A DNA stretch of 28,679 bases, taken from assembly GCA_964385465.1 (NCBI GenBank), contig CAYLPJ010000068.1, positions 1 through 28,679 of the forward strand, given 5' to 3'. Below the pieces are notes generated by a model. It ran no database searches and was not told the origin of the DNA. It worked only from the letters and a program-made list of their open reading frames with translations. The stretch's first letter is position 1. The number at the start of each line of letters is the position of its first letter. The position numbers and the translations under genes are program-made. Shown one piece after another: positions 6,834 to 15,247 of this stretch. The DNA comes from CAYLPJ01 sp964385465 (GTDB lineage: Bacteria; Planctomycetota; Phycisphaerae; SM23-33).

Positions 6834-7379
6834 GTGAACGGATCAAGGACGGTCCGGGTCATCAAGGCCGATGGAACGGCCGAAGCCTTCGACGAGGCCA
6901 AGCTCGCCGGCGCCATGTGGCGGGTGATGCGGGCGACCTGCGGGCGCTACCGCGACGCCCGCGAACTGGCCAAGGCGATCGAGATCTACCTTCGCCGCAA
7001 CGGGCGGCATGCGGTGGGCAGCGCGGCCGTGTTCGAGATGGCGCTCAAGGTCCTCCGCCGCGCGCGGTTCGGCGCCGCGGCGGAGTTGCTGGAGAGCCAC
7101 CGCGCCGCCCGCGAATCGGCCCGCCGGCGGCTGCGGATCGTCCATGGCGCCGATCACGCCACGCTGTGGGACAAGGGCTGGCTGGCCCGCATGGCCGAGG
7201 CGGGCTGGCTGGTTTCGAGGCCCACCGCCCGGATGCTGGCCGACGCCATCGAGACCGACCTTCTCGCCGCCGGCGCCACGACGGTCTCCCGCGAAGAGGT
7301 GGTGGTCCGCCTGAACGGGGCGGTCGCGTCCTTCGGGCTTGCCGACGCCGTGCCCGTCCGCCAGCCCGCGACGCGGTAG
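6834..7379 (+). CDS. Stand-alone ATP-cone-like protein
   Basis: A 181-residue soluble protein starting at GTG 6834, with AAGGA 9 nt upstream. Residues 7-89 read as an ATP-cone, the nucleotide-sensing fold of NrdR and ribonucleotide reductases: VRVIKADGTAEAFDEAKL, then helices and a FEMALKVLRRARF segment in place of the usual I-x-D-x-V-E-x-x-L. Residues 107-172 look like a second, degenerate half of similar helical pattern (WLARMAEAGWL, then ADAIETDLLAAG). No reductase, kinase or DNA-binding domain is attached. It follows nrdR after 53 bp on the same strand, so it is probably under the same NrdR-controlled promoter. A role in sensing (d)ATP is inference. I do not know a named family for it. 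Confidence 0.65.
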   Translation: MNGSRTVRVIKADGTAEAFDEAKLAGAMWRVMRATCGRYRDARELAKAIEIYLRRNGRHAVGSAAVFEMALKVLRRARFGAAAELLESHRAARESARRRLRIVHGADHATLWDKGWLARMAEAGWLVSRPTARMLADAIETDLLAAGATTVSREEVVVRLNGAVASFGLADAVPVRQPATR

Positions 7380-7461
7380 GCTCGTGGGGCGGTGGGCAGG
7401 AGTCCGTCGCCGCAGGCCGGCCCGCGGCACATGGGGAGCCATCGTACGGCCTCGGGAATCC

Positions 7462-7491
7462 CTTACACCCGCAAGGGGGGTCGTGTATCCT
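7462..7491 (+). promoter_or_regulatory. Candidate promoter of top6A
   Basis: CTTACA (7462-7467) and TATCCT (7486-7491) with an 18-bp spacer, each four of six to consensus, inside the 151-bp gap before the gene. It suggests that top6A is transcribed separately from nrdR. Confidence 0.35.
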
Positions 7492-7530
7492 TAGTCCGTC
7501 TCGTGACCGTCAAGGAACAGGAAGTGCCTC

Positions 7531-8625
7531 ATGGCTGCCAAGCAGGACGACGTGCTGGACCGGATCGACGAGCAGGCCCGGGCGGTGTACCGGCGGATCC
7601 AGCGGAAGCAGAAGCCGCAGATGAAGCTGCCCATCCGCTCGCTCTCGAACGTGCGGTATCGGCCCAAGGCGGGGCACTTCCAGCTCCGCGGCCGGCAGAA
7701 GGTCCGCACGCTGACGGTCTCGACGGTCAAGACGTTCGCCCAGACGCTGAAGATGCTGGCGATGAGCAAGGACCTGATCGCGACGGGCCGGCATTCGACG
7801 AAGCGCGAGGCATACTACCAGGCGTACAATTGGGGCGAGGTGGGCTTCGCGTCGCAGGACGAGTCGGACACGGTCATGGACGACGTCGAGGCGATGCTGA
7901 CGGTCAATCGCGAGCAGCTTCACTTCCGCGCCGACGAGCACGGCGGGGAGGTCGCCGGGGAGTTGATTGTCATCGACCGCGACCGCCGCACCGGCCGGCG
8001 GATCGAGATCGACTGCACGGCCTTCGGCAGCGGGGCCTACAGCGTGCCCACGGTGGTCGAGGAACTGGGCTTCCGCACGAAGGCGAAGTTCATCCTGGCC
8101 GTGGAGACCAAGGGCATGTTCGAGCGGCTGGTTGAGGAGAACTTCGCCGACGAGCGGCAGTGCATCCTTGTCTCGATGGGCGGCGTGCCCAGCCGCGCGT
8201 GCCGGCGCTTCATCCGCCGCCTCGCCGACGCGCACGGGCTGAAGGTGTATGTCTTCACCGACGGCGACCCGTACGGGTACTTCAACATCTACCGCACGCT
8301 GAAGGTCGGCAGCGGCAACGCCGCGCACCTCAACGAGTTCTTCTGCGTGCCCCAGGCACAGTTCCTCGGCGTAACGCCCGATGATATCCGAGAGTACGAG
8401 CTGCCGACCCACCCGCTGAAGGAGGTCGACCGCAAACGGGCCAACGACGCCATGAAGAACGACCCGTTCATCCAGCACTACAAGTCGTGGCAGCAGGCGA
8501 TTCGTACCATGCTCGAAATGGGCGTGCGCGTCGAGCAGCAGGCCCTGGCCAAGCATGGCCTGGAGTTCGTCGCAAAGACCTACCTGCCGCGGAAGCTCGA
8601 CGAGGCCGACAGCTTCCTGCCCTGA
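7531..8625 (+). CDS. top6A: DNA topoisomerase VI subunit A (Spo11-like)
   Basis: A 364-residue homologue of the A (cleavage) subunit of type IIB topoisomerase, which makes two-ended DNA breaks through a tyrosine and needs an ATPase B subunit. The N-terminal B-contact segment and 5Y-CAP domain are present (LPIRSLSNVRY at 33-43, FAQTLKML at 69-76), with the catalytic tyrosine in KREAYY, Tyr95/Tyr96. The Toprim domain follows, with Glu192 in ILAVETKGMF and Asp244/Asp246 in VFTDGDPYGY. The C terminus ends in the family-typical YLPRKL. All key residues are intact, so it should be catalytically competent. Archaeal and known bacterial top6A genes usually sit beside top6B; here no B subunit lies in either flank. 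The next gene, a membrane protein, starts after 29 bp and may be co-transcribed. Confidence 0.93.
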   Translation: MAAKQDDVLDRIDEQARAVYRRIQRKQKPQMKLPIRSLSNVRYRPKAGHFQLRGRQKVRTLTVSTVKTFAQTLKMLAMSKDLIATGRHSTKREAYYQAYNWGEVGFASQDESDTVMDDVEAMLTVNREQLHFRADEHGGEVAGELIVIDRDRRTGRRIEIDCTAFGSGAYSVPTVVEELGFRTKAKFILAVETKGMFERLVEENFADERQCILVSMGGVPSRACRRFIRRLADAHGLKVYVFTDGDPYGYFNIYRTLKVGSGNAAHLNEFFCVPQAQFLGVTPDDIREYELPTHPLKEVDRKRANDAMKNDPFIQHYKSWQQAIRTMLEMGVRVEQQALAKHGLEFVAKTYLPRKLDEADSFLP

Positions 8626-8654
8626 CCGAGACCGCAAGCGACAAGGACCCTTCG

Positions 8655-11447
8655 ATGCCCGTCAAGGCCGATCCGCCCGGACAGGACCTGACCGAAGAGA
8701 CCGCCCCCCGACCGAGGCGGGGCAAGCTGCCGATCGCCGTCGGCGTGCTCGCAGCCGCCCTCGCGGCCGTGACCGTCTGGACCGTCCCGCGCCCCACCGG
8801 CGACCTGTACGTCGCCCTTGCCGCCGGCCGGGACTTCTTCGACGGCAAGCTGGGCGCCCTGGACGACTGGGCCTTCACGACCGAGGGGCGGGTGTGGGTG
8901 AACCAGAACTGGGGCACGCACCTGACGTACTACCTGTTCTACAAGGCCTTCGGCGGGGTCGACGGCGACAAGTACCAGACCGAGGGGGCCGACGGCTACC
9001 TCGGCGCCCAGGACGGCGAGACCGGCCTGCTGCTGCTGAAGCTGCTGCTGATCGGCATGGGGACGACGTTCCTCGTCCTCGCCTGCCGCCGGCGCGGGGC
9101 CCGCTGGCCGGTGGCGCTGATCGTCGCGGCGCTGGTGATCGCCGCGGGGCGGAGTTTCATCGACCTGCGCCCCAACCTCACCACGCTGATGCTCGCCCCG
9201 GTCATGCTGTTCCTGCTGTACCGCACCATCGACAAGCCCTCCCGCATCTGGACGGTGATGATCGTCTTCGGGCTCATCTGGGCCAATGTCCACGGCGGGT
9301 TCTTCCTCGGTCTGATCACCATGGGCATCTGGGTGTTCTATCACCTGCTGGCGCGGATGCTGGAGCACCCGCTGCTGCGGCGGATCCTCTTCCGCATGAT
9401 CTACGTGGTCATGGTCGCCGCGCTGGTCTGGCTGTTCTGCGGGGCGGGGGAAGTCGCCGAAGGCACCAGGCGGCTGGCGACGTTGCTGACGCTGGTGATC
9501 GGCACGGGCGTCAACGTCGGCTGGAGCGTGTTCGGGCGGCGAAAGGAGCGCCCCGGCGGCTCGCGAGGCAAGGCGGACGTTCCCGACCTGCCCGGGCAGT
9601 TCCGCTCGGAGCTGTCGGCCTCGATCAAGCCGCGGTGGCAGTTCATCGTGGCGCTGCTGGGCGCGTTCGTGCTGGCCGGCGTGGCCACGCCCTTCGGCGT
9701 TCATCAGCTCTTCCGCGACTACTCCAAGCTGAACATGGAGTTCTGGGAGATATGGAATCTCACGCACCCGTTCGTCGTCATGGCCGGCGAGGACAGCGAG
9801 CTGTGGCGCAGCGTGATCGAGTGGCACTCGCCGTTCACGGCCTCCTACCGCACGTTCGGGACGACGTGGGAGTTCTTCGGCCTGCTGGGGCTCTTCGGCC
9901 TGCTGGTGCCGCTGCACGTGCTGATCAAGCGTGCCCGCAAGCGCGGGGTGGACCTCGAGGACGTGCTGCTGCTGGTGCTGATCGTCGTCGTCGCCGCCGT
10001 GGCCATGGTCCGGGCGTTCGAGACCTACGAGGAGTTCGACACGTTCGTCCGCGCCTATCGCGAGAAACCCCAGCAGCGGGCCGCACTCCACGAGACGCCC
10101 ACCCAACAGGCCGGCTGGCTGGCCTGCGGGCTGGTCTCCCCGGGCATCGGGCTGTTCGCGGTGGTCACGCTGCTGCTGGTCGGCATGGACCGCCTGGCCG
10201 GCAAACGCGTGGAGATCTTCCGCGGACGGCGGCTGGGTACGGCCCTGTTCGACATCACCATGGCGGGGCTGGCGATCTTCTACTTCGGCTTCCGCGCCCG
10301 GCGATTCATGCCGCTGGCGCTGATCCTGATCGCGCCGCTGCTGGCCCGCCGCCTCCAGTGGTTCCTGGCGTGGGGGGGGCGCCTGCTGGCCGCCGACGGC
10401 AGCGAGGCCGGCGCACCGGAAGCCGGTGACGCGGAGGGCGTCGCCGGCGGCGAGCCCGAGGACCTCTCCGGCCGCGTCATCCGCTCGCTGCCGGTCCTGG
10501 CCGCCGGGGTCGGGGCGGTCGTGCTGATCGGAATGCAGACGTGGGACAACGCCCTGCGCTACCTGCCCTACAGCCCGCGCGTCCGCCACCGCAGCATGTT
10601 GAAGAACATGATCGTGTACAACATGTTCCCGCCGAACGCCCGGGACTTCATCCAGGACAATCAGCTTTCGGGCAAGGCCTTCAACGAGTGGCGGTGGGAG
10701 GGCTACCTTCACTGGTACGCCCCGGCGATCAAGAGCTTCATCGGCGGGCGGGCACAGCAGGTCTACGACATCGAGACCTACAAGCAGCAGCGGCGGCTGC
10801 TCAGCGGGCGGGAATCGCCCGCCTGGCTCCAGCGCAGGGACGTCCGCTGGCTCATCGTGCCCCTCAACACCGGCGGCTACGAGACCATGCTCCGCCAGGC
10901 TGCCTTCTCCAGCGGCGCGGCCTGGGTGCCGGTCTTCTGCGACGGCGAGAACATCATCCTCGTCAACACGCGTTTGCCCGGGGGGCGCGAGGCCGTCGCG
11001 AAGTGCCTGGAGAACCGCTACATCTATCGCTCCCGGGCCCACCGGGCGCTCAGCCAGGCGTTCTGTCTGCGGAGTACCCCGGTGAACAAGCCGACCGAGG
11101 CGATCGCGAAGGTCAAGGAGTCCCAGCAGCACGAGCCGCTGGTGCTGGCCTACACGTCGCTGCGGGACCTGTACCAGAGCACGCCCATCCCGCTGGTCAA
11201 GGAGGTCCAGTACCTCCGCAAGGAGGTCGATCGCCTCGGCGAGATGGACTACCGCCGCCTCGGCGGTCTCAAGATCCTCCAGTGCCGGCGCATCGCCCTC
11301 AGCACACTCGGGGGGCTGTACGCCCTCGGCGCCAGGCAGACAAAGGGGGCGGCCAAGCAGAAGTTCATCGCCGCCCAACGCGCCCTCCAGAGGGAGATCG
11401 CCGAGGCCGATGCCCACCTCGCGGAAGTGATCGAGAAGTGGAGATGA
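8655..11447 (+). CDS. Large polytopic membrane protein, GT-C-like, unknown function
   Basis: A 930-residue protein. A charged cytoplasmic start (1-23) leads to a first membrane segment at about 25-44, then a soluble loop 49-101 (GDLYVALAAGRDFF, DDWAFTTEGRVWVNQNWG) resembling the first periplasmic loop of GT-C-fold or O-antigen-polymerase-like proteins. About ten further hydrophobic segments follow up to about residue 630. The C-terminal 280 residues are soluble with TPR-like helices at the end. I cannot name the family; a glycosyltransferase role is only suggested by topology. The ATG at 8655 is chosen because AAGGA lies 7 nt upstream; the frame is also open back into top6A, but using that would overlap the gene by over 130 bp. 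It starts 29 bp after top6A, so one operon is likely. Confidence 0.7.
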   Translation: MPVKADPPGQDLTEETAPRPRRGKLPIAVGVLAAALAAVTVWTVPRPTGDLYVALAAGRDFFDGKLGALDDWAFTTEGRVWVNQNWGTHLTYYLFYKAFGGVDGDKYQTEGADGYLGAQDGETGLLLLKLLLIGMGTTFLVLACRRRGARWPVALIVAALVIAAGRSFIDLRPNLTTLMLAPVMLFLLYRTIDKPSRIWTVMIVFGLIWANVHGGFFLGLITMGIWVFYHLLARMLEHPLLRRILFRMIYVVMVAALVWLFCGAGEVAEGTRRLATLLTLVIGTGVNVGWSVFGRRKERPGGSRGKADVPDLPGQFRSELSASIKPRWQFIVALLGAFVLAGVATPFGVHQLFRDYSKLNMEFWEIWNLTHPFVVMAGEDSELWRSVIEWHSPFTASYRTFGTTWEFFGLLGLFGLLVPLHVLIKRARKRGVDLEDVLLLVLIVVVAAVAMVRAFETYEEFDTFVRAYREKPQQRAALHETPTQQAGWLACGLVSPGIGLFAVVTLLLVGMDRLAGKRVEIFRGRRLGTALFDITMAGLAIFYFGFRARRFMPLALILIAPLLARRLQWFLAWGGRLLAADGSEAGAPEAGDAEGVAGGEPEDLSGRVIRSLPVLAAGVGAVVLIGMQTWDNALRYLPYSPRVRHRSMLKNMIVYNMFPPNARDFIQDNQLSGKAFNEWRWEGYLHWYAPAIKSFIGGRAQQVYDIETYKQQRRLLSGRESPAWLQRRDVRWLIVPLNTGGYETMLRQAAFSSGAAWVPVFCDGENIILVNTRLPGGREAVAKCLENRYIYRSRAHRALSQAFCLRSTPVNKPTEAIAKVKESQQHEPLVLAYTSLRDLYQSTPIPLVKEVQYLRKEVDRLGEMDYRRLGGLKILQCRRIALSTLGGLYALGARQTKGAAKQKFIAAQRALQREIAEADAHLAEVIEKWR

Positions 11448-11456
11448 CCCCCGCGA

Positions 11457-11482
11457 CGCCGCTCGCGGCGCCGGGGCCCCGG
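11457..11482. terminator. Possible hairpin terminator between converging genes
   Basis: CGCCG (11457-11461), CTCG loop and CGGCG (11466-11470), followed directly by the palindrome CCGGGGCCCCGG (11471-11482). It lies in the 94-bp gap between two converging genes. There is no T run on either strand, so it is a weak call. Confidence 0.3.
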
Positions 11483-11541
11483 TAGAGAGGCATCGGGGCT
11501 GCAACCTGCCAGGGCGGCGAGGGAGGCCCTGGGGCGGGGCG

Positions 11542-14265
11542 CTACTTCGCGTCCATCCAGTTCTCGCCGATGCCGACGTCGACGCGCAGGGGCACGGCCA
11601 GCGGCATGGCCCCGGTCATCTCGCTGACGATCATCTCTCGCTCGGCCTCGACGGCGTCGGCGGGGATCTCGAAGACCAGTTCGTCGTGGATCTGGAGGAG
11701 CATGCGCGACGGCCTGCCCTCGGCGACGATGCGACCCGCCAGGTTCACCATTGCGCGCTTGATCAGGTCCGCCGCCGAGCCCTGGACGACGGAGTTGATG
11801 GCCAGCCGCTCGGCCGCGGCACGGCGCTGGGGGTTGCGGGCGTCGATCTCCGCGATCCGCCGGCGGCGCCCGGAAATGGTCTGCACATATCCGTGCTCCT
11901 TAGCCTGGCGGATGCACTGCTGGAGGAACTCGTCGATCTCCGGGAAACGTTTCTTGTACCCGCTGATGAAGTCCGCCGCCTCCCGGCGCTCGATCCGCAG
12001 CGCGACGCTCAGCCCGTAGGGCGTCTGTCCGTAGATGATGCCGAAGTTCACACCCTTGGCCTTGGCCCGCATCTCGTCGGTGACATCCTCGGCCGCGACG
12101 CCGAAGACCTCCGCGGCCACCGCGCGGTGGATGTCCTGCCCGGCCCGGAACGCTTCGCACAGACGTTCGTCCTCGCAGAGGTGCGCCAGTACCCGCAGCT
12201 CGACCTGCGAGTAGTCGGCCGAGAGCAGCACGCAGCCTTCCTCGGCCACGAAGGCCGAGCGAATCCGCCGGCCCCGCTCGGTGCGGATCGGGATGTTCTG
12301 GAGGTTCGGATCGCTGCTGCTCAGCCGCCCGGTGGCCGTGCCCGTCTGGTGGAAGCTCGTGTGGACCCGCCCGGTCTGCGGGTGGATGTACTCGGCGAGG
12401 GCCTTGAGGTAGGTGCCCAGCAGCTTGGTGAGCTTGCGGTAGTCCAGCACCAGCGCGGGCAGCTCGTGCTGGATGGCCAGCTCGCCGAGGACCGACGAGT
12501 CCGTGCTGGCGCCGGTCTTGGTCTTCTTCAAGACCGGCAGGGAGAGCTCCTCGAAGAGCACCACCCCCAGTTGCTTGGGGGAGTCGGGATTGAACTCGTG
12601 CCCGGCGGCGGCGACGATCCGCTCGCGGAGGGCGTCGGCCTCGCCGGACAGGGCCGTCTCCATCCGCCGCAGCGCCGCCGAGTCCAGCAGGATGCCCTGG
12701 CGCTCCATCTCGGCCAGGACGGGCACGAGGGGCATCTCCAGGCCGATGAACAGGTCGGTGAGCTTCTCGGCGTCCAGTTCCTCGGCGAGTCGCCGGGCCA
12801 GGCGGAGGGTGACGTCGGCGTCCTCGGCGGCGTAGGGCGTGACCGTCTCGACGGGCACGGCATCCATGCGGATCTGCTTCTTGCCCCGCCCGATCAGGTC
12901 CTCGATGGGGATGCAGTGATGGTCCAGGTACTCGGCCGCCAGGGCGTCGAGCTTGTAGGTCCGCCGCGTCGAGTCCAGAACATGGGCGGCAACCATGGTG
13001 TCGAACAGCGGCCCCGCGAGGGGCATTCCGGCCCGCCGGAGCACGAGCATGTCGTACTTGATGTTCTGCCCGACCTTCTCGATCGACGGATCGGCCAGCA
13101 CCGGTGCGAGGGCCTCGCGGACGACCTCGACGTCGAGCGTCCGCGAGCCCAGGGGCCCGGCGACGGGCACGTAGGCCGCCCGCCCGGGCTGCCACGCCAC
13201 CGAGACGCCCACAAGCTCGGCCTGCATCGGGCGGGTGGAGGTGGTCTCGGTGTCCACGGCGATCCGCTCGGCGGCGGCGAGGGCCTTCGCAAGATCCGCC
13301 AGGGCCTCGGGCGTGTCGATGCATTCGTACTCGTAGTCGGCGGCGGTCGTCCGGCCGGTGCGTTCGGCCTCGGCGGCGACCCCGCTGCCGGGGTTGCCCC
13401 CCTCGACGCCCATGTCGTCGAGCTGCTCCAGCAGGCGGCTGAAGCCCAGTTCGGCGAAGATCGGCCGCACCGCCTCGCCGTCGATCCTCTGGAAGCTCAT
13501 CGCGTCGAGGTCCAGCTCGATCGGCACGTCGCGGTCGAGGGTGACCAGCTCGCGGGCCAGATCGAGCGTCTCGGCCGAGGCGAGCACGTTCTCCTTGAGT
13601 TTGGGCGTCAGCTCGTCGGCGTGCTCCAGCACGGCTTGGGCCGAACCGTACCGGTTGATCAGCTTGGCGGCCGTCTTGGGCCCCACGCCGGGCACGCCGG
13701 GGATGTTGTCGGTGGTGTCGCCGCTGAGGGTCTGGACCTCGACGGCCTGGCCCGGCCGGTAGCCCTTCTCGTCCTCGATGGTGTCGGCGTCGACGACGCG
13801 GTCCTTGCCGGGGTCGTAGAGCACGCAATGCTCGTTGACGAGCTGGTCGAGGTCCTTGTCTCCGCTGACCAGCACGACGTCGAGGTCCTCGCCGGCCAGA
13901 CGCTCGGCGGCGGTGGCGAGGATGTCGTCGGCCTCGTAGCCGCTTTGCTGGAGGACGGGCACGCCGAGGGCGCGGACGATCTGGACGATCCGCTCGATCT
14001 GGGCGGGCAGGTCGTCGGGCATGGGCTTCCGCGTGGCCTTGTACTCGGGATAGACCTCGCGCCGGTGGAGCTGCTCAGTCGGGCCGTCCAGGGCCATCGC
14101 CAGGTACGTGGGGCGTTTCTCGGCGAGGATCTTCAGCAGCATCTGGCAGAAGACGTACGTCGCCTTGGTCGCCTCGCCGGTGGGGCTGGTCAGCTCCCGC
14201 ATCGGGGCATAGTACGCCCTGTAGATCTGCGAGTGACCGTCCAGGATGTACAGCGTCTCGGCCAC
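11542..14265 (-). CDS. polA: DNA polymerase I
   Basis: A 907-residue, three-domain DNA polymerase I for lagging-strand maturation and repair. Residues 1-290 are the 5'-3' nuclease (LYILDGHSQIYRAYY, SGYEADD at 108-114, VSGDKDLDQLV, and the helix-hairpin-helix PGVPGVGPKTA at 189-199). Residues 310-500 are a 3'-5' exonuclease with all metal and tyrosine residues kept: Asp338, Glu340, Asp405, Tyr478 and Asp482, so proofreading should work. The polymerase domain has Asp684 in LSADYSQVELR, the O-helix Lys737, Phe741 and Tyr745, and HDE at 860-862. Phe741 is the residue that normally excludes dideoxynucleotides. The start is GTG 14265 with GAGGAG 6 nt upstream. It follows cdsA by 23 bp and is probably co-transcribed with it. 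Confidence 0.97.
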   Translation of the reverse strand: MAETLYILDGHSQIYRAYYAPMRELTSPTGEATKATYVFCQMLLKILAEKRPTYLAMALDGPTEQLHRREVYPEYKATRKPMPDDLPAQIERIVQIVRALGVPVLQQSGYEADDILATAAERLAGEDLDVVLVSGDKDLDQLVNEHCVLYDPGKDRVVDADTIEDEKGYRPGQAVEVQTLSGDTTDNIPGVPGVGPKTAAKLINRYGSAQAVLEHADELTPKLKENVLASAETLDLARELVTLDRDVPIELDLDAMSFQRIDGEAVRPIFAELGFSRLLEQLDDMGVEGGNPGSGVAAEAERTGRTTAADYEYECIDTPEALADLAKALAAAERIAVDTETTSTRPMQAELVGVSVAWQPGRAAYVPVAGPLGSRTLDVEVVREALAPVLADPSIEKVGQNIKYDMLVLRRAGMPLAGPLFDTMVAAHVLDSTRRTYKLDALAAEYLDHHCIPIEDLIGRGKKQIRMDAVPVETVTPYAAEDADVTLRLARRLAEELDAEKLTDLFIGLEMPLVPVLAEMERQGILLDSAALRRMETALSGEADALRERIVAAAGHEFNPDSPKQLGVVLFEELSLPVLKKTKTGASTDSSVLGELAIQHELPALVLDYRKLTKLLGTYLKALAEYIHPQTGRVHTSFHQTGTATGRLSSSDPNLQNIPIRTERGRRIRSAFVAEEGCVLLSADYSQVELRVLAHLCEDERLCEAFRAGQDIHRAVAAEVFGVAAEDVTDEMRAKAKGVNFGIIYGQTPYGLSVALRIERREAADFISGYKKRFPEIDEFLQQCIRQAKEHGYVQTISGRRRRIAEIDARNPQRRAAAERLAINSVVQGSAADLIKRAMVNLAGRIVAEGRPSRMLLQIHDELVFEIPADAVEAEREMIVSEMTGAMPLAVPLRVDVGIGENWMDAK

Positions 14266-14271
14266 GGTGGG

Positions 14272-14277
14272 CTCCTC
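14272..14277 (-). promoter_or_regulatory. polA ribosome binding site
   Basis: GAGGAG on the minus strand, 6 nt before the GTG at 14265. The frame is open far upstream through cdsA on the same strand, so this site decides the start. It falls wholly within the 23-bp cdsA-polA gap. Confidence 0.7.
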
Positions 14278-14288
14278 GGGCAGGGGCG

Positions 14289-15164
14289 TCAGCGCATCAG
14301 AAGCAGCAGCACGTAGGCCACCGGGGCGGCGAGCAGGGGGGAGTCGAGGATGTCCAGGACACCGCCGAACTCCGGCACCAGCGCGCCGCTGTCCTTGATC
14401 GCCGCCGACCGCTTCAGCAGGCTCTCGCAAAGGTCCGCGACCTGCCCGGCCAGGCCGAGAACCACGCCCCAGACCGCCGCCTGGGCCAACGAGAAGCCCA
14501 CGTCCGTCGACGGGTTGAGGCTCAGCAGCCACGCGGCCAGGACGCTCGCCCCCGTGCCGACCGCCACACCGCCGGCCAAGCCCTCCCAGCTCTTGCCCGG
14601 GGAGAGCCACGGGATCATCTTGTGCTTGCCGCACGCCGTGCCCGTGAAGTAGGCGCCCACGTCGGTGAGCTTGACGGCCACCAGGAACAGCCCGAGCGTC
14701 AGCGCCCCGTGGGTCAGGCGGATGCTGAGCATCACCGCGATGCCGCTGGCGAGGTACATCACGGCCAGGAGCGTCGCGCCCAGCCGGGCCAGCGCGTTGT
14801 TCAGGCGGAAGCGGATCATCTGCTCGGCGAACGCGCCCAGGACGATCAGCCCCAGCAGGGCCCAGGCGTCGTCGATGTAGAGGAAGCCTGCCAGTTGCTG
14901 CCAGATCGGCAGCAGCCCCAGCAGGAGGGTGGCTGCCAGGCCGGAGACGCCCAGCAGCGGCGCCCCGGCCTCGCGGGTGAGGCGTCCGAGCTCGATGAAG
15001 CCCACCACGGCCGCGACGGCGGCGAGCGCGCCGAGGATGATCCCGCGGATGTCGCCGAGGTTGCGCGGCACGTCGAGGTGCTCCAGCGCGAGCACGCCGA
15101 CGACCGCGGCGATCATCACCACGCCGAAGACCACACGTTTCAGGATTCGAATGGGGGATGGCAT
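14289..15164 (-). CDS. cdsA: Phosphatidate cytidylyltransferase CdsA
   Basis: A 291-residue integral membrane protein that makes CDP-diacylglycerol from phosphatidic acid and CTP, the branch point of phospholipid synthesis. About eight hydrophobic segments are visible. The CdsA core is present as KLTDVGAYFTGTACGKHK (165-182), SPGKSWEG (188-195) and the C-terminal signature S248-x-x-K251-R252 ... K257-D258 ... G267-G268 ... D271-x-x-D274. Two usually fixed residues differ: the HGG histidine is Phe266 and the DR arginine is Ile272, giving PEFGGVLDILD. The catalytic aspartates are kept, so I expect activity. The start chosen is ATG 15164, directly before the first hydrophobic segment; it has no clear Shine-Dalgarno sequence, and ATG 15194 adds ten residues as an alternative. 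It is divergent from the sulfatase gene. Confidence 0.9.
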   Translation of the reverse strand: MPSPIRILKRVVFGVVMIAAVVGVLALEHLDVPRNLGDIRGIILGALAAVAAVVGFIELGRLTREAGAPLLGVSGLAATLLLGLLPIWQQLAGFLYIDDAWALLGLIVLGAFAEQMIRFRLNNALARLGATLLAVMYLASGIAVMLSIRLTHGALTLGLFLVAVKLTDVGAYFTGTACGKHKMIPWLSPGKSWEGLAGGVAVGTGASVLAAWLLSLNPSTDVGFSLAQAAVWGVVLGLAGQVADLCESLLKRSAAIKDSGALVPEFGGVLDILDSPLLAAPVAYVLLLLMR

Positions 15165-15235
15165 GGGGGTATGATGCGCCCCCGAGGCCGACATTGCCAG
15201 ACCCCGCGCCCCCGAACCGACCGGGGCGCCAGGAA

Positions 15236-15241
15236 AAGGAG
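15236..15241 (+). promoter_or_regulatory. Sulfatase ribosome binding site
   Basis: AAGGAG lies 6 nt before GTG 15248 and fixes that start. The same frame opens earlier at 15158, but that start would overlap the cdsA start region and add 30 Pro/Arg-rich residues without homology. Confidence 0.7.
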
Positions 15242-15247
15242 ACCCGC

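Noticed and set aside
6781..7530. Search for a topoisomerase VI B subunit upstream of top6A
   Set aside because: No GHKL ATPase motifs are present on either strand, and the space is filled by the ATP-cone gene and a 151-bp gap.
8487..8654. Earlier start for the membrane protein inside top6A
   Set aside because: It would overlap top6A by more than 130 bp and add unrelated residues; ATG 8655 has a Shine-Dalgarno sequence at good distance.
11686..14316. An 876-codon open frame on the plus strand opposite polA
   Set aside because: It is the antisense shadow of polA in GC-rich DNA, with Gly/Val/Asp-rich low complexity and no homology; polA has every catalytic motif.
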